DNA of 64,000 nt from Paenibacillus sp. HGH0039 (GCF_000411255.1 NZ_KE150412.1:2956490-3020489); one strand, 5' to 3'. Counted from the first letter of the stretch, positions 33,851 through 42,959 are shown. The notes: generated by a model from the sequence alone, not told the origin. Program-made: numbers and translations.

Positions 33851-35383
33851 TTACTCTTCAAGTTCTTGATCTTTTAAAATTCTTATTTTTGTTTGTTCCA
33901 TTGCTTCCCTGAAATTTTCAACAGATTTTTGTTTTGTTCCTTTCAAACTATCTATTGCTACTTGTAGGCTCTCCAGTGTTTTGTCAAAAGTCTTTTCGGT
34001 AATCCAGTTTTTTGGGGTACAAGTTTTTAGTAATAAAATTGCTCGCGCTATTATTTTAGCATACTTTTCTAATCTAAGTACTGCCACCAAAGAGCTTTGA
34101 AAATATTTTTTGAATCGCAGCCTTTCATCATCATTGATAAATGTTTCTAAAAACATACCCTCCACAAAAGCTTCAGGCCAGTTGTTGCTTTCTTTATATA
34201 GCGATTTAATAAATTCTTCTGCTGTTCTTGCACCACCGTCTGCCGCTTGTAAAAAGTTCCTGCCAAGTTGTATTAAGAAATCATTATTCGCCACGGACAA
34301 TTTCTCAGGCCCTAATAGAATAACGGCTTCAATAACATCATTTTGAACGTACCAATTGCGGGATTTTAAGTCCTCAATGAAATCTTGCATATACCATTGC
34401 AATGGAATTTCAGACTGAACTCTTTGTTTTAATGTTGATCTATTTACAGCAAGTTTAAATCTCTCTAACTGCCTTTCGGTTAGTAATTCTTTGTCAAAAA
34501 GTATCTTGAAGTATTCGATACTCTCAACTGAAGGGGTTGTCGGTTCCCCATTATTAATCGGTTCTAATTCATAACCTAGAATTGAATCTTGTGTTTCTTC
34601 ACTAATTTTTGGCCAAAATTCTTCATCAACAAATATTTTAGAAATAATACCAGTTTGGTTTCTCAGTAATTCTGGAATAGCCCATTCTCTTTCAGCTAAT
34701 TGTGTTCCGACTTCCTTTAAAAGAGTACGTGCAAAAACCATTCCTCTACGGTAAAAAACCTCTTTTGTATAATCATTTACTGATTGATTTAAACCTTGCA
34801 CAAGTTTCTTGAAAAAGTACGGATATACTATAGGATTGATATGTTTTAATGTTGAGGTTGCATGTCTTTCAACCTTCGTCATTTCATCATCAAGAAAGTG
34901 ATAGTTTTCAAATATTTGAGTACATAAATCCTGAACAAAAGCATGCTTTAGTAAAGCAGGTTTAGATAGCACTGAGATGACTCCTGTTTCCAGTGCAAAC
35001 TCTACTTCACTAATCGTGGGAGCATTATTTAAAGGATGTGCATAGATCCCTCTCATTGTTTTTATGTGCTCTAATTTCCTTTTTTGGTCCTTTGTTATTA
35101 ACCCATAATCATCAGCATAATTTATCAGCGCAGTGTCAGTAGGCCGTTCGGATTCCTCTCTTTTTTCAAGTTGAGAAATTACCTTTCTGGCTACTTCATG
35201 ATCTCTTGTAGCCATCTTATAAAATTTACTCTTTAGAGATTCAGCAACACAGATCCAAGCAGTTATATACGCTGCTCTCAAAGCATTTCCCTTCAAACAT
35301 GAAATAGCTTCATCAAAGAGAATTTTATCTTTCTCTTCAATAACCAGTGACCGCAACTCAGTATAGTTCACTATAATATTCAC
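33851..35383 (-). CDS. HEPN-like large protein, last gene of a three-gene operon
   Basis: 510 residues. The N-terminal ~130 residues are helical (GNALRAAYITAWICVAESLK) and contain RGIYAH at 111-116, an R-x4-H motif as in HEPN ribonucleases. The rest is helical and unassigned, with a long acidic C-terminus. It begins 11 bp after the XRE-ImmA gene. HEPN proteins are common effectors in toxin-antitoxin and abortive infection systems, so it is a candidate toxin. The HEPN call rests on the motif and helical context only. Confidence 0.65.
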   Translation of the reverse strand: MNIIVNYTELRSLVIEEKDKILFDEAISCLKGNALRAAYITAWICVAESLKSKFYKMATRDHEVARKVISQLEKREESERPTDTALINYADDYGLITKDQKRKLEHIKTMRGIYAHPLNNAPTISEVEFALETGVISVLSKPALLKHAFVQDLCTQIFENYHFLDDEMTKVERHATSTLKHINPIVYPYFFKKLVQGLNQSVNDYTKEVFYRRGMVFARTLLKEVGTQLAEREWAIPELLRNQTGIISKIFVDEEFWPKISEETQDSILGYELEPINNGEPTTPSVESIEYFKILFDKELLTERQLERFKLAVNRSTLKQRVQSEIPLQWYMQDFIEDLKSRNWYVQNDVIEAVILLGPEKLSVANNDFLIQLGRNFLQAADGGARTAEEFIKSLYKESNNWPEAFVEGMFLETFINDDERLRFKKYFQSSLVAVLRLEKYAKIIARAILLLKTCTPKNWITEKTFDKTLESLQVAIDSLKGTKQKSVENFREAMEQTKIRILKDQELEE

Positions 35384-35394
35384 CTTCTTAGAGT

Positions 35395-36549
35395 TTAGTT
35401 TCTGTCATCTTTTAATTTTAAAATTACAGAATTTTGTTTACTATCATTCAAGGTTCCACGGTCCAGTCCTAAAAGAACCTCAACTTCGTCCTTATTCAAA
35501 CTTATATTGTTTTTAGATAACTGTTTCATAAATTGATCTCCAGTTAGAACTCTATTACCTTGTAAGACTTCAATAGCCTTTCTAAGCACGGTTGGTTTCG
35601 ATACTTGAATTACATTATCTAAAGGTTCTTTAGTACGCCAACCCTTTTTCGATATCTGCCTCATTAGGTACTGATACTGATTATAGTTGAGCACTTTTAA
35701 TTGGTAAGCCCGAACTATCATTGCAGATATTGACACTCTCCACTTTTTCTTTAGCTCTATATAAAAATCTAGGTTGTTCGGCAAAATCAAGTCCTTCAAA
35801 AAGGCTTCTTTTGGCAGTAAAAATGAAGCTGCAAATTGATGCGCTTCATTTTCAATTTGACGAAACTCTTCGCGAGAAACAAGTTCCAAATCATTATTCC
35901 AATCATGCAACATTATATGCCCCAACTCATGGGCCGCATCGAATTGTCTTCTTGTTGCTGAACTCTTGTCGCTTCCAAGAACAATAAAGAAATACTCTGC
36001 TCCAGCAACTTCTTGTCGTTGACTAAAAGCATCTATATGCGTATTGTCTGTACCAAACGAGGTTACAATAAATCCATTCTTTTCGAGCACGTAAACCATG
36101 CTAGGAATTGGGTCAGTGCCCAAATTCCAATAGTCTCGTGTATATTGAGCAATCAATTCAATGTCAGTTAATCCTTCCCGTTTCGGGGGAATATTTATTT
36201 TCGGAAATTGTACAAACTGATTTAATGTGTGGTAGATCTTTGCTAACACTTTCGTTTTTTCTTCTTGTGAAAGACGATCTTTTTTATTAGTCGATAGGAG
36301 GGCTCTAAAATATGTAGTGCCAACCTTTATATTTTCATTGTCCTGTTCATAAAAATACTCCCTTGGAAACCCAAGGGCGCTAATTAATTTTAGTAATGTT
36401 TCTAAGCTAGGATTTACTTTTCCATTTTCGTATTGTGAAATTGACTGCTTGCTGACTGATACCTCATCAGCTAATTCAGCAATAGTTTTGCCTCTATATA
36501 CTCGTGCTGCTTTCAACCTATCACCATTAAAAACCCTTAAAACTGACAT
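35395..36549 (-). CDS. XRE helix-turn-helix fused to ImmA/IrrE metallopeptidase
   Basis: 384 residues. HTH at ~8-65 (KTIAELADEVSVSKQSISQY) and a zinc protease domain with HELGH at 207-211 and a downstream Glu in NEAHQFAASFLLP. This COG2856 type combines DNA binding with proteolysis; ImmA relatives cleave repressors when induced by DNA damage or infection. A C-terminal part with RNRVLTG-like text is unassigned. It is the middle gene, 27 bp after the DUF5986-like gene and 11 bp before the HEPN-like gene, so it probably controls both. Confidence 0.88.
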   Translation of the reverse strand: MSVLRVFNGDRLKAARVYRGKTIAELADEVSVSKQSISQYENGKVNPSLETLLKLISALGFPREYFYEQDNENIKVGTTYFRALLSTNKKDRLSQEEKTKVLAKIYHTLNQFVQFPKINIPPKREGLTDIELIAQYTRDYWNLGTDPIPSMVYVLEKNGFIVTSFGTDNTHIDAFSQRQEVAGAEYFFIVLGSDKSSATRRQFDAAHELGHIMLHDWNNDLELVSREEFRQIENEAHQFAASFLLPKEAFLKDLILPNNLDFYIELKKKWRVSISAMIVRAYQLKVLNYNQYQYLMRQISKKGWRTKEPLDNVIQVSKPTVLRKAIEVLQGNRVLTGDQFMKQLSKNNISLNKDEVEVLLGLDRGTLNDSKQNSVILKLKDDRN

Positions 36550-36576
36550 ACTTAATTCCTCCTAAGAGAAAGAACT

Positions 36577-37344
36577 TTAACCTTCCTTCTCCGTCTCATC
36601 ATCTCTAAGTTGTACTAGGTCATCGTTTTGCTGATGAGAAATAACTCCTTCTCTAAGACCAACAAAGATTTCTTCTTCCTGTTCAGCAGCAATAGCTCCT
36701 TGGGATTCAAGTGCTATACTAAAGTCAGCCGTAATAAATTCATTCCAATTTTCCTCATACGTTATTTCCAATTTAGCGTTGGGCATAATGGCATTAACAG
36801 ACGCTATTTCACCTTTTTCTGTCGAAAAGGTAATGAGGACAAACCGTTTTACCTCGCCTTCAAGCATATGTAGCATCGAATTTAACTCATATTCAACCTG
36901 TGCATTCCAGTCATCGTTCTCACTCTCAAAAAGAGAAAGTTGCTTGGCGGGATTAAGTTTTACATTAGCTTCCAAGTCACAGTTTATTGAAGAAAGCGCA
37001 TCAATATAATGAACGGTTTCTTTATAAGTTCGTTCGCTTAATTGATGAAAACGCTTCTCTTGCATAGCAGCATATAAGTATTGTGTTTCTTTGTCATAAA
37101 TCAAGACCAGTTCCCATAAAGGGCCTCTTTTAATTTTCACACACTGGAATTGGCTTGTCGGAAGCGTTCGAATAAGATTGGTGTTAATGAAGTCCCATTT
37201 CAAAAAATGAACACTATTGAACGTCTCGACCTTTCTTTCCATTCTAAATTCCATTATGTCCTTTTTGCTGGCATTCCTAATCGCATCGATGATTACCGTC
37301 TTATGATTATCAGCCATCGATATATATAAATCCTGCTTAACCAT
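36577..37344 (-). CDS. DUF5986-like protein, first gene of the HEPN/ImmA operon
   Basis: 255 residues, cytosolic, mostly alpha/beta (HFLKWDFINTNLIRTLPTSQ, GPLWELVLIYDKETQYLYAA, EGEVKRFVLITFSTEKGEIA) with an acidic tail. I believe it resembles DUF5986, a family found next to ImmA-type regulators, but could not verify this. ATG 37344 lies 33 bp after a good -10 box. Possibly a sensor or antitoxin for the other two gene products. Confidence 0.55.
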   Translation of the reverse strand: MVKQDLYISMADNHKTVIIDAIRNASKKDIMEFRMERKVETFNSVHFLKWDFINTNLIRTLPTSQFQCVKIKRGPLWELVLIYDKETQYLYAAMQEKRFHQLSERTYKETVHYIDALSSINCDLEANVKLNPAKQLSLFESENDDWNAQVEYELNSMLHMLEGEVKRFVLITFSTEKGEIASVNAIMPNAKLEITYEENWNEFITADFSIALESQGAIAAEQEEEIFVGLREGVISHQQNDDLVQLRDDETEKEG

Positions 37345-37376
37345 GTGATCACCCGCGCCTTTGGTTTTATAAATTC

Positions 37377-37404
37377 ATTTTACCAAAAACGTGATTTTTG
37401 TCAA
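37377..37404 (-). promoter_or_regulatory. promoter of the HEPN/ImmA operon
   Basis: Minus-strand TTGACA (37404-37399), 16-bp spacer, TAAAAT (37382-37377), 33 bp before the first gene. A TTTATTGATAAAATAAAG stretch just upstream could bind the XRE protein. Confidence 0.7.
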
Positions 37405-37494
37405 TCTAATTGCTTTATTTTATCAATAAACATAATCAAAGTACTGCTTAATATGATTTATATCTATACTCAATTCCCATCTTTCCTTTACCAT

Positions 37495-37535
37495 AAACTA
37501 TGATATGATTCAGCTTAATAGGTCTATCGGTGAAC
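37495..37535 (+). repeat. dispersed element copy 10 (degenerate type B)
   Basis: ACTATGATATGATTCAGCTT then AATAGGTCTATCGGTGAA. Ends are lost; it abuts the TetR promoter. Confidence 0.65.
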
Positions 37536-37547
37536 TCAAATGTATAT

Positions 37548-37576
37548 TTGACACATCAGTACAAAATGATTATTAT
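37548..37576 (+). promoter_or_regulatory. promoter of the tetR gene with operator between -35 and -10
   Basis: TTGACA (37548-37553), 17-bp spacer, TATTAT (37571-37576). CAGTACAAAAT (37557-37567) fills the spacer and is the inverse of ATTTTGTACTG found twice upstream of the MFS gene. Confidence 0.85.
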
Positions 37577-37609
37577 GTTTTTATTAGAGAGCAGGAAGGG
37601 GGCAATGAA

Positions 37610-38197
37610 GTGAGGAAAAGCGGAAGACCACGAGAATTTAAGGATACCGCAGTGATCGATTCGGCTATGGAATTATTCTGGGAAACTGGCTACGAGGCTT
37701 GCTCGACAGAAGATTTGTGTAAACAAACCGGTCTTGGAAGAGGAAGCTTATACAATGCATACGGAAGTAAGCATGAGCTTTATGAACAAGCCCTCTTGCA
37801 TTACCATGAAATCGGCATCCAAGCCCAGATTGAGATTCTCCAGGGACAGGGGCCTATAAAAGACCGCCTTCGTGCTTTATTGGATTGGGCCATCCAAGAG
37901 GACTTTGCAAACGAGAATCGCAGAGGCTGCTTATTGATCAATGCCGCAATGGAGCGTGCGCAAAGAGATCCGTTGGTCGAACGCCTATTCAAACGACACG
38001 TGGATTTGCTGGAGCAGGCTCTGCAGCAGGCTATTGAGACGGGGCAGATGTCGGGAGAGATCTCGCGGACACATCAGGCTTCGGATTTAGTCCACCTCTT
38101 TCTAGGCAATTATTATGGACTCCGGGTACTCAATGCTGCTCAGAATCGTGAAAGGGCTGTTCAAATGGCCAAAGCAACGTTGGAAATCGTATTTTAG
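37610..38197 (+). CDS. TetR-family regulator of the adjacent exporter
   Basis: 195 residues. HTH at the N-terminus (FKDTAVIDSAMELFWETGYE, STEDLCKQTGLGRGSLYNAY) and a helical ligand domain with HLFLGNYYGLRVLNA. A GTG start at 37610 has AGGAAGGGGG upstream; the longer open frame upstream holds the promoter and repeat. It shares an operator sequence with the exporter's upstream region, so it very likely represses both itself and the exporter. Confidence 0.9.
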   Translation: MRKSGRPREFKDTAVIDSAMELFWETGYEACSTEDLCKQTGLGRGSLYNAYGSKHELYEQALLHYHEIGIQAQIEILQGQGPIKDRLRALLDWAIQEDFANENRRGCLLINAAMERAQRDPLVERLFKRHVDLLEQALQQAIETGQMSGEISRTHQASDLVHLFLGNYYGLRVLNAAQNRERAVQMAKATLEIVF

Positions 38198-38219
38198 CGT
38201 TGCGCTTTTTTTATGGCTT

Positions 38220-38298
38220 ATTTTGTACTGATTAATAAAGAATTAAAGACATCTGAGCAGATCACCTTAGAAGCATTATCACGTCTTATTTTGTACTG
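38220..38298 (+). promoter_or_regulatory. two ATTTTGTACTG operators before the MFS gene
   Basis: ATTTTGTACTG at 38220-38230 and 38288-38298, 68 bp apart. The second is part of the inverted repeat TTGTA..TACAA. The same sequence in reverse lies in the tetR promoter. Confidence 0.8.
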
Positions 38299-38334
38299 TT
38301 CATTACAATTTATTAAGAAATGGGGGTAATTGCT

Positions 38335-39501
38335 ATGCCGTTTGCTATTTATGTACTGGGGATGATGATCTTCTCCATGACCACTGCCGAATTCACGGTA
38401 GCCGGAATTATGCCTTCGTTATCGAATGAATTTGACGTATCCATTGCTTCCGTCGGCTACCTTATAACCGCTTATGCTGCAGGGATGATTGTGGGGGGGC
38501 CCTTGTTAGCGATTGGCTTGTCCAAAGTGTCGAAGAAGAGGGCCTTCTTATTGATTTCCGCCATATTCCTGTTCGGTCAGATTCTTGGCGCTTCAGCCAT
38601 CAGTTATGAAATGATGATGGTTGCCCGGATCATTACTGGGGTTTCCTCCGCTGCCTGCTTCGGCATTTCGCTGGGTATTTGCTTTGACTTAGTCAGTCCT
38701 CAGTACCGCGGTCGTGCCGCTTCCATCGTCCTTGGTGGCTTAATGGTTGCTACCGCGCTGGGATTGCCCGCGGCGATGCTATTCAACCAATACTTCGGAT
38801 GGCGGTCCAGTTTCTGGGCAGTTGTCGTACTGGTTTTGCTGTCTGGAATGTTGGGCATGAAAGTGATCCCCACCGCATCGCATTCGGAGTCCGTTAGTTT
38901 GCGCAGTGAACTGGCGAGTTTCAAAAATCCAAATCTATGGGCTGCCTTTGCGACCAGTCTTCTCATTATCGGAGCGACATTTGCCGCATTCAGTTATTTT
39001 ACACCTATCCTTACCGACCTCTCCGGCTTTGACACCGCTATGGTTCCGCTTATATTAGGAATATACGGCATAGCCACTATCGCAGGAAACCTTGTTACCG
39101 GCAGAACTGCCGATCGATATATGATGCCAACCCTAACCATAGGATTGATGCTCTTAACTGCAGCGCTGTTGATGTTCGGACTCTATCCACGCAGTCCGTA
39201 CATCTCAGTCCTTGCAGTCATTATGATCGGCCTAACGGGGGTGACCCTGAATCCCGCTATGTCGACCCGCATCACCCGCGTTGCAGGGACCGGCACGCTT
39301 GTTACGACCGTTCACGGATCGATTATTAGCCTCGGCGTCGTCGTCGGATCCTCCATCGGAGGACTGACCATCGACAGCGGATACGGGCTCCACTCTCCGT
39401 TATGGGTCGGTTTTATTCTGGCGATCCTGGGCTTGATTTCATTGCTTCCCTACTTAAAGAGAGCTAAAGCGTCAGCCATCATGATGAAGAGCAAGTCTTA
39501 A
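38335..39501 (+). CDS. MFS exporter, DHA1 (AraJ/YdhP-like)
   Basis: 388 residues, 12 helices. TAEFTVAGIMPSLSNEFDVS, the loop-2 region LSKVSKKRAFLL, and RIITGVSSAACFGISLG fit DHA1 exporters of the AraJ/YdhP group, which expel drugs or sugars. ATG 38335 with GGGGG upstream is chosen over the GTG-like ATG at 38320. It is controlled by the upstream TetR protein according to the shared operators. Substrate unknown. Confidence 0.88.
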   Translation: MPFAIYVLGMMIFSMTTAEFTVAGIMPSLSNEFDVSIASVGYLITAYAAGMIVGGPLLAIGLSKVSKKRAFLLISAIFLFGQILGASAISYEMMMVARIITGVSSAACFGISLGICFDLVSPQYRGRAASIVLGGLMVATALGLPAAMLFNQYFGWRSSFWAVVVLVLLSGMLGMKVIPTASHSESVSLRSELASFKNPNLWAAFATSLLIIGATFAAFSYFTPILTDLSGFDTAMVPLILGIYGIATIAGNLVTGRTADRYMMPTLTIGLMLLTAALLMFGLYPRSPYISVLAVIMIGLTGVTLNPAMSTRITRVAGTGTLVTTVHGSIISLGVVVGSSIGGLTIDSGYGLHSPLWVGFILAILGLISLLPYLKRAKASAIMMKSKS

Positions 39502-39543
39502 TTAGGAAGGGCAATCAGCCGCGATCTGTTCTCTAGTCAAAAC

Positions 39544-39596
39544 GAACTAAAACCCCTGAAACTCAAGGACTCAGAGGCTATAAATCCTTTATATCA
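39544..39596. repeat. hairpin-containing repeat, copy 2
   Basis: ACCCCTGAAACTCAAGGACT with TCAGAGG, then AAATCCTTTATATCA; matches 25147-25203. It also works as the exporter gene's terminator hairpin. Confidence 0.7.
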
Positions 39597-39623
39597 TGTA
39601 CACTTACCCATCATACGCATACC

Positions 39624-39680
39624 TATTTTTTCGCCGTCACTTATGATAAGGCTCCCCGTGCTGTCTATAACGGCAAGCTT
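39624..39680 (+). repeat. dispersed element copy 11 (full type A)
   Basis: ATTTTTTCGCCGTCACTTAT with GATAAGGCTCCCC and TAACGGCAAGCTT. Confidence 0.9.
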
Positions 39681-39726
39681 TATGGCCAGCCTTCATGAAT
39701 GGCCATTCTTGAATTATATATGTCCC

Positions 39727-40176
39727 TCATGCTTCACGAACAGAGGACGAATAAAACACGTCACTATGCATATGCAGAATTTTGTCCCAGTTGCCGGGAT
39801 TAGTCGTGTCTGGAGAACGGTGCTCTAGAATGTCCTGATATAGAGTTGTTTTTTCCTCCAAATGGGCAACGTGCCGTTTGGCTTCCTCAAGCTTAACAAG
39901 CGCCGCTTCTTTATGCTCCATCATAATTGTATAACGTAGTGGAATGGTCGAATCCCCTTCGAGACATAAATCGATGTACTTTTTAATGACTTCAATGGGC
40001 ATCCCGGATTGCTTGAGACACTTGACGCCATGCAGCCAGTTGATCGATTCTTCGTTGAACAACCGGATATTATTCTCGTCGCGCTGTACGCTTGGTACCA
40101 GACCTTTATCTGTGTAAAAGCGCACGGCGTGCTCGGTGAGTCCGGTTATCTGGGCGGCTTCTTTAACCGTATGCAT
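39727..40176 (-). CDS. MerR-family regulator, divergent from aldo-keto reductase
   Basis: 149 residues. The HTH (HTVKEAAQITGLTEHAVRFY, LVPSVQRDENNIRLFNEESI) and a long dimer helix are typical of MerR; the sequence resembles AdhR-like aldehyde sensors. ATG 40176 follows TAGGAGG. It faces away from the aldo-keto reductase and has a MerR-type operator in that gene's promoter. Confidence 0.92.
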   Translation of the reverse strand: MHTVKEAAQITGLTEHAVRFYTDKGLVPSVQRDENNIRLFNEESINWLHGVKCLKQSGMPIEVIKKYIDLCLEGDSTIPLRYTIMMEHKEAALVKLEEAKRHVAHLEEKTTLYQDILEHRSPDTTNPGNWDKILHMHSDVFYSSSVREA

Positions 40177-40214
40177 GTGAAATCCTCCTAGGAAAAAAAA
40201 TTTTTAAAGACAGC

Positions 40215-40245
40215 TTGACTTCGTGTAACACGAAGGCTCTAAGCT
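40215..40245 (+). promoter_or_regulatory. MerR-type promoter of the aldo-keto reductase
   Basis: TTGACT (40215-40220), 19-bp spacer, TAAGCT (40240-40245). The palindrome CTTCGTGT-A-ACACGAAG (40219-40235) occupies the spacer. Confidence 0.9.
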
Positions 40246-40352
40246 GATTGTAATGCAAATCGGCTATAAGCGGAATCCCCGCTTTGCAGTACCGTTCCCC
40301 CGGGATTCGCAGCCGTTTGCCGCTATTCATTTGAACAATAGGAGGAATTGCA

Positions 40353-41204
40353 ATGCAAACCGTAACATTGAACAACGGAGTGAAAATGCCGATCATCGGC
40401 TTTGGGGTCTACCAGGTTCCCGATGCCGAAGAATGCGAGAACGCAGTATATGAAGCACTGATGGCCGGTTACCGCCTGATCGACACCGCTGCCGGATATC
40501 TGAACGAGGAAGCGGTCGGACGCGCGATTAAGCGCAGCGGCATACCGCGTGAGGAGCTTTTCATCACGACCAAGCTCTGGGTTCAGGATGCCGGCTACGA
40601 GAGTGCCAAGCTGGCGTTTGCTAAATCCTTGAAGAAGCTGCAGCTCGACTATCTCGATCTTTACCTTATTCATCAGCCGTTCGGCGATTACTACGGTGCT
40701 TGGCGCGCAATGGAAGAGCTGTACAGGGAAGGCAAAATGAAGGCAATCGGGGTCAGCAACTTCCTGCCCGACCGTCTGATGGATCTTATCGTGCATAATG
40801 AAATCGTGCCCGCCCTCAACCAGATTGAAACGCACCCATTCTATCAGCAGACGGAGACCACCGTTTTTTTGAAAGAGCAGGGGGTTCAACACCAGTCGTG
40901 GGCGCCATTCGCTGAAGGACGGGGTAACATGTTCGGCAACGAAGTGCTGACCTCGATTGCTGAAAAACACAACAAATCCGTCGCTCAAGTCGTGTTGCGC
41001 TGGCTTGTTCAGCGCGAAGTCGTCGTCATTCCAAAATCGGTACGCAAAGAGCGGATCGTAGAAAACTTCGATATTTTCGACTTTGAGTTAAGCGCGGACG
41101 ATATGGAACAAATTTCGACCCTTGATACGCGGGAAAGTCTCTTCTTATCGTACCGCGATCCGGAAGTCGCCAAGATGATGGGCAACTGGAGAGTCGATCT
41201 GTAA
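40353..41204 (+). CDS. aldo-keto reductase (AKR5-type, NADPH)
   Basis: 283 residues forming a TIM barrel. The catalytic tetrad is visible: Asp and Tyr in [11 protein letters not shown], Lys in ITTKLW, His in LIHQPFG. The cofactor-binding end [15 protein letters not shown] is intact. The enzyme reduces aldehydes or ketones. ATG 40353 has AGGAGGA upstream. It is divergently transcribed from a MerR sensor with a 19-bp-spacer promoter, so probably induced by reactive aldehydes. It ends at a strong terminator (41251-41284). Confidence 0.94.
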   Translation: MQTVTLNNGVKMPIIGFGVYQVPDAEECENAVYEALMAGYRLIDTAAGYLNEEAVGRAIKRSGIPREELFITTKLWVQDAGYESAKLAFAKSLKKLQLDYLDLYLIHQPFGDYYGAWRAMEELYREGKMKAIGVSNFLPDRLMDLIVHNEIVPALNQIETHPFYQQTETTVFLKEQGVQHQSWAPFAEGRGNMFGNEVLTSIAEKHNKSVAQVVLRWLVQREVVVIPKSVRKERIVENFDIFDFELSADDMEQISTLDTRESLFLSYRDPEVAKMMGNWRVDL

Positions 41205-41250
41205 ACCTCGGCTGAAATACAAACTCATTACGTGTATATCTCCATCTATT

Positions 41251-41284
41251 AAGAAAGTACAGGGCGAATGCCCTGTACTTTCTT
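41251..41284. terminator. strong bidirectional terminator
   Basis: AAGAAAGTACAGGGC (41251-41265) and its exact complement (41270-41284) around a GAAT loop. Confidence 0.92.
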
Positions 41285-41303
41285 GGATTATATAGAAAAT
41301 TAT

Positions 41304-41359
41304 AAAACTTGCCGTTATTTGTGAACCGGCTCAGCTTAACGGGGCTATCGGCGAAAAAT
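41304..41359 (+). repeat. dispersed element copy 12 (A left end, B right end)
   Basis: ATAAAACTTGCCGTTATTTG then GCTCAGCTTAACGGGG and TCGGCGAAAAAT. It combines the left arm of type A with the right arm of type B. Confidence 0.85.
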
Positions 41360-41571
41360 CTGCCGCGGCGTTTAACCGCCAACCTTCTTAGCTCATTACT
41401 GAAGCTGTTGTGGCAACGCGTTTAAAGAAGATGAGGCTTCCAAGGATGAATGGAGCGAAGATGAAGAAACCCTGCCACTTACAAAGGGGCGTACTTGCCC
41501 ATAAGCAACCGATACGATGCACCGGAGGAAGCTTAAGGTACAGCAGCTGCAAACAGCCTGTTTGATTTCAC

Positions 41572-42450
41572 TTATATCGTGATATGTCTTCGTTCAATAC
41601 CAGCCACTGCACCGCCGACCCGAACCTGGTTGATTTCACCGCTCTCGCTCAGGCGCAATCCTACCTTAATTTCAGAAGGACAATTCATCGAATACCCTTG
41701 CCTGAACATGACGTGCTCCACTTCCCGCAAAGATAGTTGGCCATGTTGGTACAAATAGCTGAGCAGGGCACCGTTGGATGTTCCTGTCGCGCTCTCCTCG
41801 GGAATATCGTACAGCGGCGCAAAATTCCGGCATTCCGCAGCAGCATCATCTGGAGTATCCATCGTGAACAGATGATATCCAACCACATCATATTTTTCGC
41901 TGATGGCGGTTATAGCATCAAAATTTGGCTGAACTTCATTCAAGAGCTTCCTGCTGCGGATCGGGATCAAAATGTCCCGCAGCCCCGTCGAAACAATCTG
42001 GATGGGCAATCCGGTTTCCAGATCCTCGGCATCCATCCCCAAAGATGGGGCGATTTCCTCACAGGATATCCTTTCAAGAAATTGTGGTAAGGCTTGTGAC
42101 AAATAAACAAGACCCTCAGAGCTAATATCAACATCCAAAATCCCTGCCTTGGTCTCTATCTTATAGGAGGTCCCTTCCTTTGCCAAACCCAGCGAATGCA
42201 TGAGTCCAAATGCAGCAATCGTGGCATGTCCGCACAGATCAACTTCGCTGGCGGGGGTGAAATAGCGGATTTTGTAATCCGCAAACAGGGATTTTTCCAT
42301 AAATGCGGTCTCCGAAAAGCCCAATTCCTTCGCTATAAGCTGCATTTCGGCAGCACACAGCGAAAGGCCGCCTTCCAAAACAACGCCTGCTGGGTTACCA
42401 CCACGCTCCCCTTTCGCAAACGCATTTAACGTATACACTTCCACATTCAT
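41572..42450 (-). CDS. PhzF-family isomerase/epimerase-like protein
   Basis: 292 residues with the two-fold hot-dog-like PhzF fold. VYTLNAFAKGERGGNPAGVV, the catalytic Glu in ELGFSETAFM, RYFTPASEVDLCGHATIAA, and ATGTSNGALLSYLY are typical. Members isomerise phenazine precursors or related amino-acid-like compounds, but most are uncharacterised. ATG 42450 has GGAGAGGA upstream; the open frame extends to 42546 but the extra part lacks similarity. It is a single gene. Confidence 0.9.
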   Translation of the reverse strand: MNVEVYTLNAFAKGERGGNPAGVVLEGGLSLCAAEMQLIAKELGFSETAFMEKSLFADYKIRYFTPASEVDLCGHATIAAFGLMHSLGLAKEGTSYKIETKAGILDVDISSEGLVYLSQALPQFLERISCEEIAPSLGMDAEDLETGLPIQIVSTGLRDILIPIRSRKLLNEVQPNFDAITAISEKYDVVGYHLFTMDTPDDAAAECRNFAPLYDIPEESATGTSNGALLSYLYQHGQLSLREVEHVMFRQGYSMNCPSEIKVGLRLSESGEINQVRVGGAVAGIERRHITI

Positions 42451-42546
42451 GTTCCGCTCGTCCTCTCCCTTATCTTCGAAAAATCGATGTGTGCAACCGC
42501 ACGTCCCACTCGCTGCCATGAAACGGATGTCGGGGCGCCCGCGCAA

Positions 42547-42911
42547 ATCTCTCCCGCTCCTTACGACATTGCATTATGTTCACTCCAGACGGGCTCTCCC
42601 TGCCCTATCAGTCTCCATATACACCGTATCGTTACTACTGCAAGCAACACAGGTCTGGACGACAAATAGATCCGCCTTCCAGTAAAGCCCTACCAATGCC
42701 GGTTGCTGCGCATCAAGGTTGATCAGCATGGGCCAAGGGTCCATTATACACTGACAGCTCAAAATATTCTGAGGAAGTTTATCTCATGTTTTACAGGTCG
42801 CCATAGGAGTGTAATATTTGACACTTGCTTATTCAATATGTGTCGAGCAATTAAATTCCAATTCGAAAATTTATCATTGCAACATCAATGTTCAATTCAA
42901 TCTTCTGCTTT
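42547..42911. other. gene-free stretch, no function seen
   Basis: Short minus-strand frames (e.g. 42580-42762) lack a ribosome site and recognisable motifs. It may be older debris. Confidence 0.3.
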
Positions 42912-42959
42912 ACCACTATCGATGATACGGTTCTCCGCGCTGTCTGTAACGGCAAATTT
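42912..42959 (+). repeat. dispersed element copy 13 (type A)
   Basis: ACCACTATCGATGATACGGT then TCTCCGCGCTGTCTGTAAC and GGCAAATTTG. Confidence 0.82.

Noticed and set aside
40323-40988. 221-codon ORF antisense to the aldo-keto reductase
   Set aside because: Mirror frame of a clear enzyme gene; no start signal and no motif.
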